A stretch of DNA of 64,000 nucleotides from Micrococcus endophyticus (GCF_014205115.1 NZ_JACHMW010000001.1:2108001-2172000), one strand, 5' to 3'; numbered from the stretch's first letter, positions 18,772 through 28,259 are shown. Notes: generated by a model from the sequence alone, not told the origin. Numbers and translations are program-made.

Positions 18772-19685
18772 GCACAAGCACGAGTTCGGTGTCGAGCCGA
18801 TCTGCACCACACTCTCCGCAGCGGGCACGCAGATCGCACCGAGCACGTACTACGCCGCGAAGACACGTCCTGTCTCGGCCCGCCGTCTGCGCGATGAGCA
18901 GCTGCTCGTTGAGATCCGGCGGGTGCACGAGGCCAACTACGGGGTCTACGGGGCCCGGAAGGTCCACGCGCAATTGCGTCGGGAGGGCATCCAGGTGGCC
19001 AGGTGCACGGTCGAGCGGCTCATGCGAGCCGCAGGCCTGCGCGGGATCAGCCGGGCAAAGGGCCCGCGCACGACAGTGCCGGGCCGGGGACCGGATACCC
19101 GCCCAGATCTGGTGCCGCGCGATTTCACCGCAGCCGCTTCGAATCAGCTGTGGGTCGCTGACATCACCTACTGCCGCACCTTCACTGGATGGGTGTCTGC
19201 CGCGTTCATCATCGACGTGTTCTCCCGCTGGGTCCTGGGGTGGCAGCTGTCGAAGTCGTTGCGTACTGACCTGGCGCTGGACGCGTTGGAGATGGCGTTC
19301 TGGACGCGTCAGCGTGTCGGCCAGGACGTGGCCGGGCTACGGCAGACCCCACCGCGATAAAGGAGTCCAGTACGTCGCGGTTCGCTACACCCAGCGGCTA
19401 TCCGAGGCCGGCGCGGTCGCATCAGTCGGCTCGACGGGGGACTCCTATGACAATGCCCTCGCCGAGGCGTTCAACTCGCTGTTCAAGGCGGAGCTGATCC
19501 GGAACACGGGGCCATTCAGGTCCATCGAGGACCTGGAGATCGCGGTCGCGGAGTACATTGACTGGTTCAACCATCGTCGTGTGCACGGCGAGATCGGGCT
19601 GGTCCCTCCGGTGGAGTTCGAGGACGTCTACCATCATGAGAATCCCGTGCTGGCGCCTGCCGGGACGGCACTTATGCGCCTCTAA
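18671..19685 (+). pseudogene. IS3-family transposase OrfB, frameshifted
   Basis: Frame one gives IVDYIDEHKHEFGVEPIC, an HTH_21 region (VYGARKVHAQLRREG) and the start of the rve integrase core with the first Asp (LWVADITYC). It stops at 19360 after GLRQTPPR. Homologous sequence resumes in the next frame at GVQYVAVRY and continues through DSYDNALAEAFNSLFKAE (catalytic Glu) to 19685. The segment that should carry the second Asp (HHSD before the resumed frame) is scrambled around 19340-19362. One catalytic residue is therefore lost and the transposase should be inactive. Confidence 0.85.
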
Positions 19686-19758
19686 CAAACCCGGGGCGAT
19701 TCACCCAGTGACCAGGTACTCTGGGACTGCAGCATGCTTGATCCATGCGCCCTACGGC

Positions 19759-19776
19759 TGGTGCGGAACCGCACCA
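19759..19776 (+). promoter_or_regulatory. hairpin in the erm leader
   Basis: TGGTGCGG and CCGCACCA are perfectly complementary around a 2-base centre, between the IS end and the erm start. An ATG at 19745 opens a 33-codon frame spanning this hairpin and overlapping the erm start codon. Inducible erm genes commonly use leader peptides and hairpins, so attenuation is possible but unproven. Confidence 0.4.
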
Positions 19777-19817
19777 CTCAGAGGGACGCCACCACGAGAA
19801 GCCACGGAGGGAGCGCC

Positions 19818-20675
19818 ATGAGCCGGACTCAAACGTCGCGCGATGAGCGTCGACGGACGCTCTCGCAAAATTTTCTGGTCACTCCGAGATCCATCTCCAG
19901 ATTCCTGGACGCCGCCGAACTGGAGCGTGACGACGAGGTGGTGGAGGTTGGCGCTGGCTCAGGCGCACTTACCGGGCTACTCGCCGACCGCTGTGCGCGC
20001 CTCGTGGCCTACGAGGTCGACCGAAGCTGGTCGAGCAAACTTGAGGCGGAAGTCGCCCGTCGGACGAACATCGAGATCGTCTACGAGGACTTCCTCTCGG
20101 CTGTCTTGCCGACCGGCCCAATCAAGGTGGTTGGAAACATCCCCTTTGGGGCGACGTCGGCGATCGTTGACCGAGTGTTGAATCTCGAAGCGGTCAGGTC
20201 GGCAACGTTTATCACCCAACTCGAGTACGCCAAGAAGCGTACTGGTGCGTACGGCCGTTGGAGCCGCCTGACGGCCACGACCTGGCCGGAACACGAGTGG
20301 GAGCTACGTGGACGGATCCCCCGGACCGACTTCCGGCCAGTTCCCCGGGTCGACGCTGGGGTCTTGCACCTGCGCCGTCGCGACTCTCCGTTGATCGAAA
20401 CTGGCCGGATGCGGGCGTACACCGCGATGGTCGAGCTCGCGTTCAGCGGCGTCGGCGGGTCGGTGAGGGCGTCGCTGAGTAAGAAATACCCCTCGGCCTT
20501 GGTGCGCGAGAGCCTCGGTGCTGCAGGGGTGCCGGCAGACGCGGTCGTGGCCTACGTATCCCCGGACCAGTGGGTTACGGTCTTCCGCAGTCTCGTCGGT
20601 ACGACGTCCGCCACATCGGCGAATGCGGCGAAGCATCGGCGTAGACCTCAGCCCTCGCGGCGAAAGACGAGGTGA
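19818..20675 (+). CDS. erm(36): Erm 23S rRNA (A2058) N6-methyltransferase, erm(36)-like
   Basis: A 285-aa SAM-dependent methyltransferase. RRTLSQNFLVTP is the Erm opening, VVEVGAGSGALTGLLA the SAM loop, and VVGNIPFGATS the N-I-P-(F/Y) catalytic motif. PRTDFRPVPRVDAGVLHL is the family segment binding rRNA. Methylating A2058 confers macrolide-lincosamide-streptogramin B resistance. erm(36) is the gene described in Micrococcus luteus; assignment to that allele is from memory and context. The ATG at 19818 has GGAGGGAG just upstream and gives a normal Erm N-terminus; an in-frame ATG at 19734 is rejected. Its 3' end overlaps the convergent methyltransferase gene by 28 bp. Confidence 0.85.
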   Translation: MSRTQTSRDERRRTLSQNFLVTPRSISRFLDAAELERDDEVVEVGAGSGALTGLLADRCARLVAYEVDRSWSSKLEAEVARRTNIEIVYEDFLSAVLPTGPIKVVGNIPFGATSAIVDRVLNLEAVRSATFITQLEYAKKRTGAYGRWSRLTATTWPEHEWELRGRIPRTDFRPVPRVDAGVLHLRRRDSPLIETGRMRAYTAMVELAFSGVGGSVRASLSKKYPSALVRESLGAAGVPADAVVAYVSPDQWVTVFRSLVGTTSATSANAAKHRRRPQPSRRKTR

Positions 20676-21466
20676 TGGTGCCGGGCTATCGCCCGGTACT
20701 CCTCACGCTCGGCGGCGAGAAGTTCGGCCTCGACCATATCGGTCAACCAGCCAGGCTCGTGCTTGCGGTGCTCGTCAGTCATCACCTCGTTGAAGACCCG
20801 GATTCCGTAGAAGCCCACGGGCGTGAACCCGGCCGCCACAATCTCATCGACGACCGCCGTGGTATCTACTGGAGGCGCGGCAACGTGCTTTCCGGGCATG
20901 CCTAGTCGCAGGCCTTGCCCGCGCAGGTCGGCGAGCAACGCCCGAGGATCCTGGGTGCGCACGGCTGTCGTCAAAGGCACCGCTACCGGGTTGGCCACCA
21001 ACAGCGACACGATCCCGCCGGGACGCGACCGGCCGGCGAGTGCTCGGGCGAAACCCGTCCGGTTGGCGACGTACTCGAGGACGTTGTGCGCTGTAACTAC
21101 GTCATAGAACTCCGCGTGCTCGCCTAACGCGGCCTCGGCTGGTTCGTGAAGCACGAGCGACTCCCATGAGCGCGCAGACGTCACCCCGCGCAACGCGTCG
21201 GTCGCCACCGCCACCATGTCCGGATTAACGTCTGCAATCCTGATGGTGTGACCGCTGATCGCCGCCCGCATTGCGAGGCTGCCGTCCCCGCAGCCTACGT
21301 CGAGCCACTTCGAGCTCGGGCGAACGAACGGTTCCAGAGTGCGCCATACAAGTTCAATCCGCAGCTGGTGCCAGGGCTCCCGCATCATCGTGGCGTAATC
21401 CGACGCTCGACCGCGCAACGACCCAGCTACGTCACTAGCCTTGCCGCGACCGGGCCATGCGCTCAT
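20648..21466 (-). CDS. SAM-dependent methyltransferase, CmoM/SmtA-like
   Basis: A 272-aa class I methyltransferase. The SAM loop is KWLDVGCGDGSLAMRAA, the acidic strand-2 segment is IRIADVNPDMV, and DVVTAHNVLEYVANR is motif IV. The C-terminal GFYGIRVFNEVM and PGWLTDMVEAELL recall CmoM (SmtA), which methylates 5-carboxymethoxyuridine in tRNA. Whether it modifies tRNA, rRNA or something else is unknown. ATG at 21464-21466 has GAGGAA 7 nt upstream. Composition is less GC-rich than the core genome, like its convergent neighbour erm, suggesting they travelled together. Confidence 0.7.
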   Translation of the reverse strand: MSAWPGRGKASDVAGSLRGRASDYATMMREPWHQLRIELVWRTLEPFVRPSSKWLDVGCGDGSLAMRAAISGHTIRIADVNPDMVAVATDALRGVTSARSWESLVLHEPAEAALGEHAEFYDVVTAHNVLEYVANRTGFARALAGRSRPGGIVSLLVANPVAVPLTTAVRTQDPRALLADLRGQGLRLGMPGKHVAAPPVDTTAVVDEIVAAGFTPVGFYGIRVFNEVMTDEHRKHEPGWLTDMVEAELLAAEREEYRAIARHHHLVFRREG

Positions 21467-21573
21467 GAAGGGTTCCTCAACTCGTGACGATTCTATGCCC
21501 GCGATGCCCCACCGGGGCCAACGGGAGCGCTCCCTCGCGCCAACGGCCCCGTCCGGCCCCGCCACCCGGGCAT

Positions 21574-21667
21574 GAAGAAGCCCCCGGGAGACTCTTCCGA
21601 TTCTCCCGGGGGCTTCCCGGTGGGAACGTACAAACCGTTCCGTGGCCTTCTTACAAACGGCCCTCGG

Positions 21668-21669
<2 letters not shown>
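21574..21669. repeat. 96-bp direct repeat, copy at the tRNA-Leu end
   Basis: Partner of 17369-17464. It begins with a hairpin terminator (GAAGCCCCCGGGAG and CTCCCGGGGGCTTC) for the tRNA gene and ends exactly at the last two bases of the tRNA 3' end. The two copies bracket the Ymh-like gene, the IS, erm and the methyltransferase. A tRNA 3' end is the classical integration target, but no integrase gene lies between the repeats. Confidence 0.8.
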
Positions 21670-21751
<82 letters not shown>

Positions 21752-21964
21752 GAGCGGCTTCCTGCTCTCGGCTCCGGACATCCGGCGACCGTCACAGGCA
21801 GCGAGGAATACTCTAACCCCCGCCCGCCCGGGTGTGCAAATCGGCCCCGACGCCCACCCCCGCGTCCCCGCCACGCCCGTGGCTCGCCCCCCTCCGGCAC
21901 CTCTCCCACCCGCGCTCCACCCCGCAGAATCCCGCTGTTCTCGGCGGTCTCCCAGCCCGGCCCG

Positions 21965-21970
21965 TAGTAT
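21965..21970 (+). promoter_or_regulatory. -10 element of the fhaA-pknB operon
   Basis: TAGTAT lies 33 nt upstream of the fhaA GTG in the gap after tRNA-Leu. All seven downstream genes overlap or nearly abut, so this may drive the whole 10.6-kb operon. The leader carries GGAAAGGGG as ribosome-binding site. No clear -35 was seen. Confidence 0.45.
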
Positions 21971-22002
21971 CGGGACGGACAACTGTGGAAAGGGGCCCCG
22001 TC

Positions 22003-22902
22003 GTGGGACTTCTGGACAACCTCGAACGCGGCCTGGAGCGGGCCGTGCGCTCGGCCTTCTCGGCCGGCGGTCCGCGGGCGGTCAAGCCGGTGGAGATCGC
22101 CTCGGCCCTGCGACAGGCGATGGACGACGAGTCGTTCGCGCTGTCCGAGGGCCACACGGTCGCGCCCAACAGCTACGTGGTCCACTTCTCCCCCGCCGAC
22201 TTCGAGCGTGCCCGCTCGTGGGGGTCCACCCTCGCCAGCGAGCTGTGCGATGAGGTCATCCGCCACGCCGACTCCCAGGGCTATGCGCTGCCCGGCACGG
22301 TCCGGGTCGCCTTCCACCCGGACACGGACGTGCGCGCCGGGGACCTGCGCGTGGTCACCGGCCTGGACGACGGCTCGCTCCCCGCCCCGGCCCCCCACGA
22401 CGACGGCGCCTCGCCCGCCACCGCCCACGGCCCGGGGGCGTCTGCCACGGCGCCGGACCGACTGGTCGAGGACCTGCCGGCGGCCGCACCCCGTGAGCGC
22501 TCCCCCGCCCCGCGCGTCGGGCCCCGTCCGGCGCCCCGCCGGGCCGCCGCGCCCGCCCACGCCGACCAGCCGACCGTCGTGATGGGCCGCCCCGTGACGG
22601 AGCCCTCCGGCCCGGCCCTCGAGCTGGACGGCCGCATGCTCCCCTTGGACGGGGACGACCTGATCCTCGGCCGCTCCGCCGAGCGTGCCGACCTCGTGAT
22701 CCCGGACTCCTCGGTGTCCCGCGAGCACCTGCGCCTGCTCACCGTCGGCTCCACGGTCACGCTGCTGGACCTGGGCAGCCGCAACGGCGTGCTCGTCAAC
22801 GGCCGCCGCGTGGACGGTTCCGTCACCCTGCGCGACGGAGACGTGGTGACCGTCGGCCAGACCGAGCTGCTGTTCTTCAGCGGGACGGGGGGCCGCGCAT
22901 GA
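22003..22902 (+). CDS. fhaA: FhaA, DUF3662 and FHA domain protein
   Basis: 299 aa. The N-terminal 120 residues (GLLDNLERGLERAVRSAF, then KPVEIASALRQAMDD) form the DUF3662 domain. A disordered Pro/Ala linker follows, and residues about 205-299 form an FHA phosphothreonine-binding domain (LILGRSAERADLVIPDSS, VSREHL, GSRNGVLVNG). In mycobacteria FhaA binds phosphorylated MviN/MurJ and RodA partners and restrains cell-wall synthesis. The GTG start at 22003 gives the conserved N-terminus. First gene of the kinase operon; the next gene overlaps by four bases. Confidence 0.92.
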   Translation: MGLLDNLERGLERAVRSAFSAGGPRAVKPVEIASALRQAMDDESFALSEGHTVAPNSYVVHFSPADFERARSWGSTLASELCDEVIRHADSQGYALPGTVRVAFHPDTDVRAGDLRVVTGLDDGSLPAPAPHDDGASPATAHGPGASATAPDRLVEDLPAAAPRERSPAPRVGPRPAPRRAAAPAHADQPTVVMGRPVTEPSGPALELDGRMLPLDGDDLILGRSAERADLVIPDSSVSREHLRLLTVGSTVTLLDLGSRNGVLVNGRRVDGSVTLRDGDVVTVGQTELLFFSGTGGRA

Positions 22903-23495
22903 GCGAACTCGCCGTCGCCGTGCTCCGCATGGGCCTGCTGCTGGCCCTGTGGGTGCTGATCATCTCCATCATCATGGCGCAGGGCCGCGACCTCGTGGTC
23001 GGCCGCCGCAACAAGACCCGCCTGGAGCAGGCCCAGCGCGACGCCGGTCTGGTCACCGCGGTGCCCGGCTCGGCCGCCGTCGGGCGCTCTTCCGCCTCGG
23101 CCCCCGCCTCCACCGGTGCCCCGCCCGCCACCGCCCCCGCCGCGCCGGCCGCGTCGGCCCCGGTGACCCCCGCCCCGGCCGCGCCCACGACGCCGGCGCC
23201 CCGGCTGGCCCGGACGTTGCGCGTGGTCGAGGGTCCGAAGGCCGGGCAGACCATCGCCCTGGAGGGCCGCCCCCTGCTGATGGGCCGCGCCCAGGACGCC
23301 GACCTCGTGCTCGTGGACGACTACGCCTCCGGCCGCCATGCCCGCCTGTTCCCGCAGGGCACCCGCTGGTTCCTCGAGGACCTGGGCTCCACCAACGGCA
23401 CCTACGTGGACGGCGACCCCGTCACGCGCGCCCTGCCCGTGGGCCCCGGCACCGCCATCCGGATCGGCAAGACGGTCATGGAGCTCGAGGCCTGA
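22899..23495 (+). CDS. fhaB: FhaB (FipA-type), membrane-anchored FHA protein
   Basis: 198 aa with one N-terminal transmembrane helix (about residues 8-27), an Ala/Pro-rich linker and a C-terminal FHA domain (LLMGRAQDADLVLVDDYAS, GRHARLF, GSTNGTYVDG). The mycobacterial counterpart links FtsZ and FtsQ through phospho-dependent binding. The ATG overlaps the fhaA stop (ATGA), and pstP starts 3 nt after its stop codon. Confidence 0.9.
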   Translation: MSELAVAVLRMGLLLALWVLIISIIMAQGRDLVVGRRNKTRLEQAQRDAGLVTAVPGSAAVGRSSASAPASTGAPPATAPAAPAASAPVTPAPAAPTTPAPRLARTLRVVEGPKAGQTIALEGRPLLMGRAQDADLVLVDDYASGRHARLFPQGTRWFLEDLGSTNGTYVDGDPVTRALPVGPGTAIRIGKTVMELEA

Positions 23496-23497
23496 GC

Positions 23498-25378
23498 ATG
23501 TCCCTGGTCCTCCGCTACGCCGCCCGCTCCGACGTGGGCCGAGTCCGCGCCAAGAACGACGACTCGGCCTATGTGGGGCGCCACCTGGCCGTGCTCGCGG
23601 ACGGCATGGGCGGGCACGTGGGCGGCGACGTGGCCAGCGCCTCCACGGTGCTGGACCTGGCCCCGCTGGACGCGGTGGGCTACGAGGACCCGGCCACGGT
23701 GCTGCCGGACGAGATCCAGAACGCCAACCTGATCCTCAACGAGCTGGTGCACGCCAACCCCAAGCTCGCGGGCATGGGCACCACGTGCACGGCGTGCCTG
23801 CTGGCCGGGACCACCCTGCACGTGGCGCACATCGGCGACTCGCGGGCCTACCGGCTCGCGGACGGCGAGTTCACGCAGGTCACCCGGGACCACACGTTCG
23901 TGCAGAAGCTCGTGGACGAGGGCCGGCTCGAGGCCGGCGAAGCCCCGTTCCACCCCAACAAGAACGTGCTCATGCGCGTGCTGGGCGACGTGGACGCCTC
24001 CCCCGAGCTGGACGTGTTCGAGGTGCCCGTGGCGCCCGGGGAGCGTTGGCTGCTGTGCTCGGACGGGCTCACGGACGTGGTCTCCCCGGAGCGCATCCAC
24101 GAGGCGCTGCGGGACACGGAGTCGCTCAACGCCGTGGTGGACCACCTCGTGGACCTGACCCTCAAGGGCGGCGCCCCGGACAACGTGACGATCGTGGTCT
24201 TCGAGATCGCCGAGGGCACGGAGGAGGAGCTGGCCCCGATCCCCGAGGTCCACCTCTCCGAGCAGGCCCTCGCCGCGGCCCGCCCCGCGGAGGTCGGCCC
24301 GGTCTCCGGGCGCCTGCTGCGCGAGGACCTCGACGCGCGGCCCCACCTGCTCGTGGGCGCCGCCTCCAACGCCGTGAAGACGGACCGCATCCCCGTGGTC
24401 ACCCGCAACTCCACGCGCCGCCGCGCGGCGGTGCTCCTGGGCGAGAGCCCCGTGCCGGAGAACCGGCCCCGGCGCACCGCGGCCGTCCTCACGGACGGGC
24501 CCGCCTCTCCCGACGCCGGCACGCACCCGGGCGCGCCCGCGGCGCCGTCCGCCCCGCAGTCGGCGGGCGCCGCGACCGACGCCGGCACCGCCTCAGGAGC
24601 GACCGGCCCGTCCGCGGGCGGCGCGACGCCGACCGGGGCCGCCGCCCTCGCCGGCACGGCCGCCGGAGCCGCCGCCGGGACCTCCGCCGGCGCCCCGGCC
24701 TCCTCGGACTCCGCCCCGCACTCCGCACCCCGCTCCGGCTCCCCCGCCGATCCGACCCCCGGCACCCCGGACGGCGCGGCCGCCGACGCCTCCGCGCACC
24801 CCGCGCCCGCCGCGGGGGACGGGACCGCCGCGCGCCGCCGTCGTCGTGGGAAGCGAGCGGACAAGCCCGTGCAGTACCGCCGCGGCTGGTTCATCCCCGT
24901 GTTCACGGCCCTGCTGGCGCTCACGCTCGGCGTGGTGCTGGCCTGGGGCTACCTGTGGACGCAGACCCAGTACTACGTGGGGGCCAACGACGGCCGGATC
25001 GCCGTGTACAAGGGCGTGCCCCAGCGGCTCGGCCCGTTCGACCTGTCCCACGTGGACCGGCAGACCGAGCTGACCGTGGACGCCCTGCCCGCCTACGCGC
25101 GGGACCGCGTCGAGGCCGGCATGGCCGCCCGGGACCTGGCCCACGCCGAGCAGATCGTCACCGAGCTGCGCGACTCCCTGAACCCGGACGCGCCCGCCCC
25201 CGCCGGCGAACCCGCGGACCGCGCCCGGCCGAGCGCCTCGCCCTCGGGCAGCGCCTCGCCCTCCGACGGCGCGTCGCCGTCGGGCTCCGCGACGCCCTCC
25301 GGCACCGCCACGCCCGCCGCGACCCCGGCCACGAGCCCCTCCCCGACCCCGTCCGCGACGGGAGGTGGCACCCCGTGA
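23498..25378 (+). CDS. pstP: PstP, PP2C-type Ser/Thr protein phosphatase
   Basis: 626 aa. Residues 1-240 form a PPM/PP2C phosphatase with the metal-binding acids in RAKNDDSAYV, LADGMGGHVGG, IGDSRAYR, SDGLTDVV and APDNVTIVV. It dephosphorylates PknA and PknB and their substrates. A long Ala/Pro/Thr-rich cytoplasmic linker (about 330-455) precedes a single transmembrane helix (about 467-487). An extracellular domain of about 100 residues follows, ending in a Ser/Pro/Thr tail. The ATG at 23498 follows fhaB by 2 nt. The linker is unusually long for this family. Confidence 0.93.
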   Translation: MSLVLRYAARSDVGRVRAKNDDSAYVGRHLAVLADGMGGHVGGDVASASTVLDLAPLDAVGYEDPATVLPDEIQNANLILNELVHANPKLAGMGTTCTACLLAGTTLHVAHIGDSRAYRLADGEFTQVTRDHTFVQKLVDEGRLEAGEAPFHPNKNVLMRVLGDVDASPELDVFEVPVAPGERWLLCSDGLTDVVSPERIHEALRDTESLNAVVDHLVDLTLKGGAPDNVTIVVFEIAEGTEEELAPIPEVHLSEQALAAARPAEVGPVSGRLLREDLDARPHLLVGAASNAVKTDRIPVVTRNSTRRRAAVLLGESPVPENRPRRTAAVLTDGPASPDAGTHPGAPAAPSAPQSAGAATDAGTASGATGPSAGGATPTGAAALAGTAAGAAAGTSAGAPASSDSAPHSAPRSGSPADPTPGTPDGAAADASAHPAPAAGDGTAARRRRRGKRADKPVQYRRGWFIPVFTALLALTLGVVLAWGYLWTQTQYYVGANDGRIAVYKGVPQRLGPFDLSHVDRQTELTVDALPAYARDRVEAGMAARDLAHAEQIVTELRDSLNPDAPAPAGEPADRARPSASPSGSASPSDGASPSGSATPSGTATPAATPATSPSPTPSATGGGTP

Positions 25379-26814
25379 CCGAGGTGATCTCCCCCGCGCG
25401 CCCGCGCCGCAACACCGAGCTCGCCCTGCTGCTGGGCGCCCTGGCCATCGCCGTGGGCGCCGACCTGCTGGGCATGGTCGGCACCGGCGCGACCGTCGAC
25501 TCCACCGCCTGGGTGCCGCTGGGCGTGTTCGGCGCCGCCACCCTCGTGCTGCACGTGGTCCTGCGCCTGCGCGCCCCCTACGCGGACCCCTTCATGCTCC
25601 CGGTGACCGCCCTGCTCAACGGGCTGGGCATCGCCGTGATCCACCGGCTCGGCCAGGACGCGGCGCTGGCCAACTCGACCTCCCAGCTCGTGTGGTCGGT
25701 GCTGGCGGTGCTGGTGGCCTCCGCCCTCGTGTTGCTCGTGCGGGACCACCGCCTCCTGCGGCGCTGGCCCTACCTGTTCCTCGCGGCCTCCGCGATCCTG
25801 CTGCTGCTGCCGCTCGTGCCCGGGCTGGGCCTGAGCATGTACGGCGCGCGGATCTGGATCGACGTCGGCTTCGGCACCTTCCAGCCCGGCGAGGTCGCCA
25901 AGATCACCCTGGCGATCTTCTTCGCCGGCCACCTCTCCGCGAACCGCGACCTGATCCTGCTGGCCGGCCGCCGCGTGGGCCCGCTGACCTTCCCGCGCGC
26001 GCGGGACCTCGGCCCGCTGCTGGTCGCCTGGCTCGTGGCCCTCGGCGTGCTCGTGTTCCAGCGGGACCTCGGCTCGGCGCTGCTGTTCTTCGGCATGTTC
26101 ATGGCGATGCTCTACATCGCCACCTCGCGGTTCTCCTGGATCCTGCTGGGCCTGGGCCTGATCGCCCTGGGCGCCGTGCTCGCGTTCCTGTTCATGCCGC
26201 ATGTGACCGCCCGCTTCGAGATCTGGCTCAACGCGTTCGACCCGGAGATCTACCACCGCGACTTCGGCGGCTCCTACCAGGTGGTCCAGGGCCTGTTCGC
26301 CATGGCCTCGGGCGGACTGATGGGCACCGGCCTGGGCGCGGGCAACCCCACCCAGGTGCCGCTGTCCTTCTCGGACATGATCCTGGCCGCGATCGGCGAG
26401 GAGCTGGGCTTCGTGGGGCTGGCCGCCGTGCTGGTGCTCTACCTGCTGCTCGTCACCCGCATGATGCGGGCCGCCCTCGGGGTGCGCGACGCGTTCGGCA
26501 AGGTGCTCGCCTCCGGCCTGGCGTTCACCATGGCCTGGCAGGTGTTCGTGGTGATGGGCGGCGTGACCCTCGTGCTCCCGCTCACCGGCCTGACGACGCC
26601 GTTCCTCGCCGCCGGCGGCTCCTCGCTGCTGGCCAACTGGATCATCGTGGGGCTGGTGCTGCGCATCTCGCACGCCGCCCGCCGCCCCGCCGTCGTGGAC
26701 GCGATGGTGAACGCCTCCGGCCCCGGCGCCGGCCACCTGGACCCGGGCGCCTCCCTGCCCGCGGGCGCCGTCCCCGCCGCCGCGCCGCGCCCCGAGGGGG
26801 GTGAGGCCCGGTGA
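25375..26814 (+). CDS. rodA: RodA/FtsW-family SEDS glycosyltransferase
   Basis: A 479-aa membrane protein with about 12 hydrophobic segments. SEDS motifs include YGARIWIDVGFGTFQPGEVAKI, here noted for GTFQPGEVAK, then FQRDLGSALLFFG, GLMGTGLGAG, and GEELGFVGLAA before the last helices. SEDS proteins polymerise lipid II into glycan strands together with a cognate class B PBP, which is the next gene. Position in the pstP-pbpA-pkn operon argues for RodA rather than FtsW. The GTG overlaps the pstP stop (GTGA). Confidence 0.92.
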   Translation: MTEVISPARPRRNTELALLLGALAIAVGADLLGMVGTGATVDSTAWVPLGVFGAATLVLHVVLRLRAPYADPFMLPVTALLNGLGIAVIHRLGQDAALANSTSQLVWSVLAVLVASALVLLVRDHRLLRRWPYLFLAASAILLLLPLVPGLGLSMYGARIWIDVGFGTFQPGEVAKITLAIFFAGHLSANRDLILLAGRRVGPLTFPRARDLGPLLVAWLVALGVLVFQRDLGSALLFFGMFMAMLYIATSRFSWILLGLGLIALGAVLAFLFMPHVTARFEIWLNAFDPEIYHRDFGGSYQVVQGLFAMASGGLMGTGLGAGNPTQVPLSFSDMILAAIGEELGFVGLAAVLVLYLLLVTRMMRAALGVRDAFGKVLASGLAFTMAWQVFVVMGGVTLVLPLTGLTTPFLAAGGSSLLANWIIVGLVLRISHAARRPAVVDAMVNASGPGAGHLDPGASLPAGAVPAAAPRPEGGEAR

Positions 26815-28259
26815 ACGAGGCGATCCGACGCACGTGGACCGTCATGGCGGTCATGCTCCTGGTGCTCGCCCTCGCGGCGTCCGTGATCCAGGTGGTGGCC
26901 GCCGACCGGCTCAAGACCCACGCCCTGAACTCGCGGCAGATGGTCCTGGACTTCGGCGCCCCGCGCGGCCCGATCCTCGTGGACGGCGCGCCGATCGTGG
27001 AGTCCGTGCCCGCGGACGACGCGTACAACTACCAGCGCGTCTACCACGAGCCGGAGCTGTACGCCCCGCTCACGGGCTTCTACTCGCTGACCTACGGCAC
27101 GGACGGTCTGGAGCAGGCCATGGACGACGAGCTCTCCGGCACCTCCACCTCGCAGTTCGTGGACCGGGCCGTGGAGATCATCACCGGCGCCACCCCCGAG
27201 GGCGACCAGGTGGAGCTGACGATCGACCCCGAGCTGCAGCGCGTCGCCTTCGACTCGCTGCCCGAGGGCGTGCGCGCCTCCGCCGTGGTCACCGACCCCA
27301 CCACGGGGCGCATCCTCGCCATGGCCTCCCGGCCCGGCTACGACCCCAACGGACTCGCCTCCCACAGCCGGACGGCGGCCCAGGAGGCGATGATCGAGAT
27401 CCAGGACGCCCCCGGCCTGAGCCCGCTGCTGAACCGGCCCACGGAGCACACGGTCTCCCCGGGCTCCACGTTCAAGCTGATCGACGCGGTGGCCATGCTC
27501 GAGTCGGGCGACTACGCCCCGGACCAGGTCCTGGACGTCCCCGCGCAGTGGACGCTGCCGGGCACGGACACCACCATGACCAACTACCGGGGCGGGCCCT
27601 GCAACGACGTCGGCCGGGCCAGCCTGACCTACATCCTCGCCCAGTCCTGCAACACGCCCTTCGCGATGGCCGCCGTCGAGCTGGGCCAGGACCGGATCCG
27701 CGACGTGGCCGAGCGCTTCGGCTTCAACGAGGAGGGTGAGATCCCCCTGCCGGTGGCGGCCTCGAACTTCCCCGAGGACCTCACGGACGACCAGCTGGCG
27801 ATGTCCGCCATCGGCCAGTTCGAGGTCCAGACCACGGCGCTGCAGATGAACATGGTGGCCGCGGGCCTCGCCAACGACGGCGTGGTCATGGTCCCGCAGC
27901 TGATCGAGGCGGTGCGCCGGCCGGACCTGACCACGGTGGAGGAGTTCCGGCCCCGGGAGCGGGGCCGGGCCACCAGCCCGGAGGTCGCCCGGCAGGTGGA
28001 GGGGATGATGGTCTCGACCGTGGAGGAGGGCAGCGCCCGGGGGGCCCGCTCGGACCTCATCCGGATCGCGGCCAAGACGGGCACGACCGAGATCGACGGC
28101 AGCGAGGACGTGCACACGTGGATCACCGGCTTCACGCCGGACGACGACGGCCCGCAGGCGGCGGTGACGGTCGTCGTCGAGAACGAGAACGAGTACTTCG
28201 GACACCAGACAGCGGTGGAGAGCATGCAGAGCATCATGGAAGCGGTGGTCACGGAATGA
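26811..28259 (+). CDS. pbpA: PbpA, class B penicillin-binding protein
   Basis: 482 aa with an N-terminal membrane anchor (about residues 10-30), a short dimerisation region and a transpeptidase domain. Active-site motifs are [10 protein letters not shown] (S-T-F-K nucleophile Ser), AQSCNTPF (S-C-N) and AAKTGTTEI (K-T-G-T). It cross-links peptidoglycan as partner of RodA. The GTG start overlaps the rodA stop, and its own stop overlaps the next kinase ATG. Confidence 0.93.
   Translation: MNEAIRRTWTVMAVMLLVLALAASVIQVVAADRLKTHALNSRQMVLDFGAPRGPILVDGAPIVESVPADDAYNYQRVYHEPELYAPLTGFYSLTYGTDGLEQAMDDELSGTSTSQFVDRAVEIITGATPEGDQVELTIDPELQRVAFDSLPEGVRASAVVTDPTTGRILAMASRPGYDPNGLASHSRTAAQEAMIEIQDAPGLSPLLNRPTEHTVSPGSTFKLIDAVAMLESGDYAPDQVLDVPAQWTLPGTDTTMTNYRGGPCNDVGRASLTYILAQSCNTPFAMAAVELGQDRIRDVAERFGFNEEGEIPLPVAASNFPEDLTDDQLAMSAIGQFEVQTTALQMNMVAAGLANDGVVMVPQLIEAVRRPDLTTVEEFRPRERGRATSPEVARQVEGMMVSTVEEGSARGARSDLIRIAAKTGTTEIDGSEDVHTWITGFTPDDDGPQAAVTVVVENENEYFGHQTAVESMQSIMEAVVTE

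Larger units (their letters stand above)
18381..19703 (+). mobile_element. IS3-family insertion sequence, inactivated
   Basis: A 1323-bp element with terminal inverted repeats. The left end (18381) and the reverse complement of the right end (19703) share 15 identical bases, TGAATCGCCCCGGGT, then partial identity for another dozen. Inside are orfA (helix-turn-helix) and a frameshifted orfB (DDE integrase). Flanks (GAAC on the left, CCCA on the right) show no target duplication, suggesting later rearrangement. It sits 115 nt upstream of the erm start. Confidence 0.88.

Noticed and set aside
19734-19817. In-frame N-terminal extension of Erm from the ATG at 19734
   Set aside because: Erm proteins begin close to the RxTLSQNF segment, and the ATG at 19818 has a strong ribosome-binding site. 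The upstream part is better read as leader.
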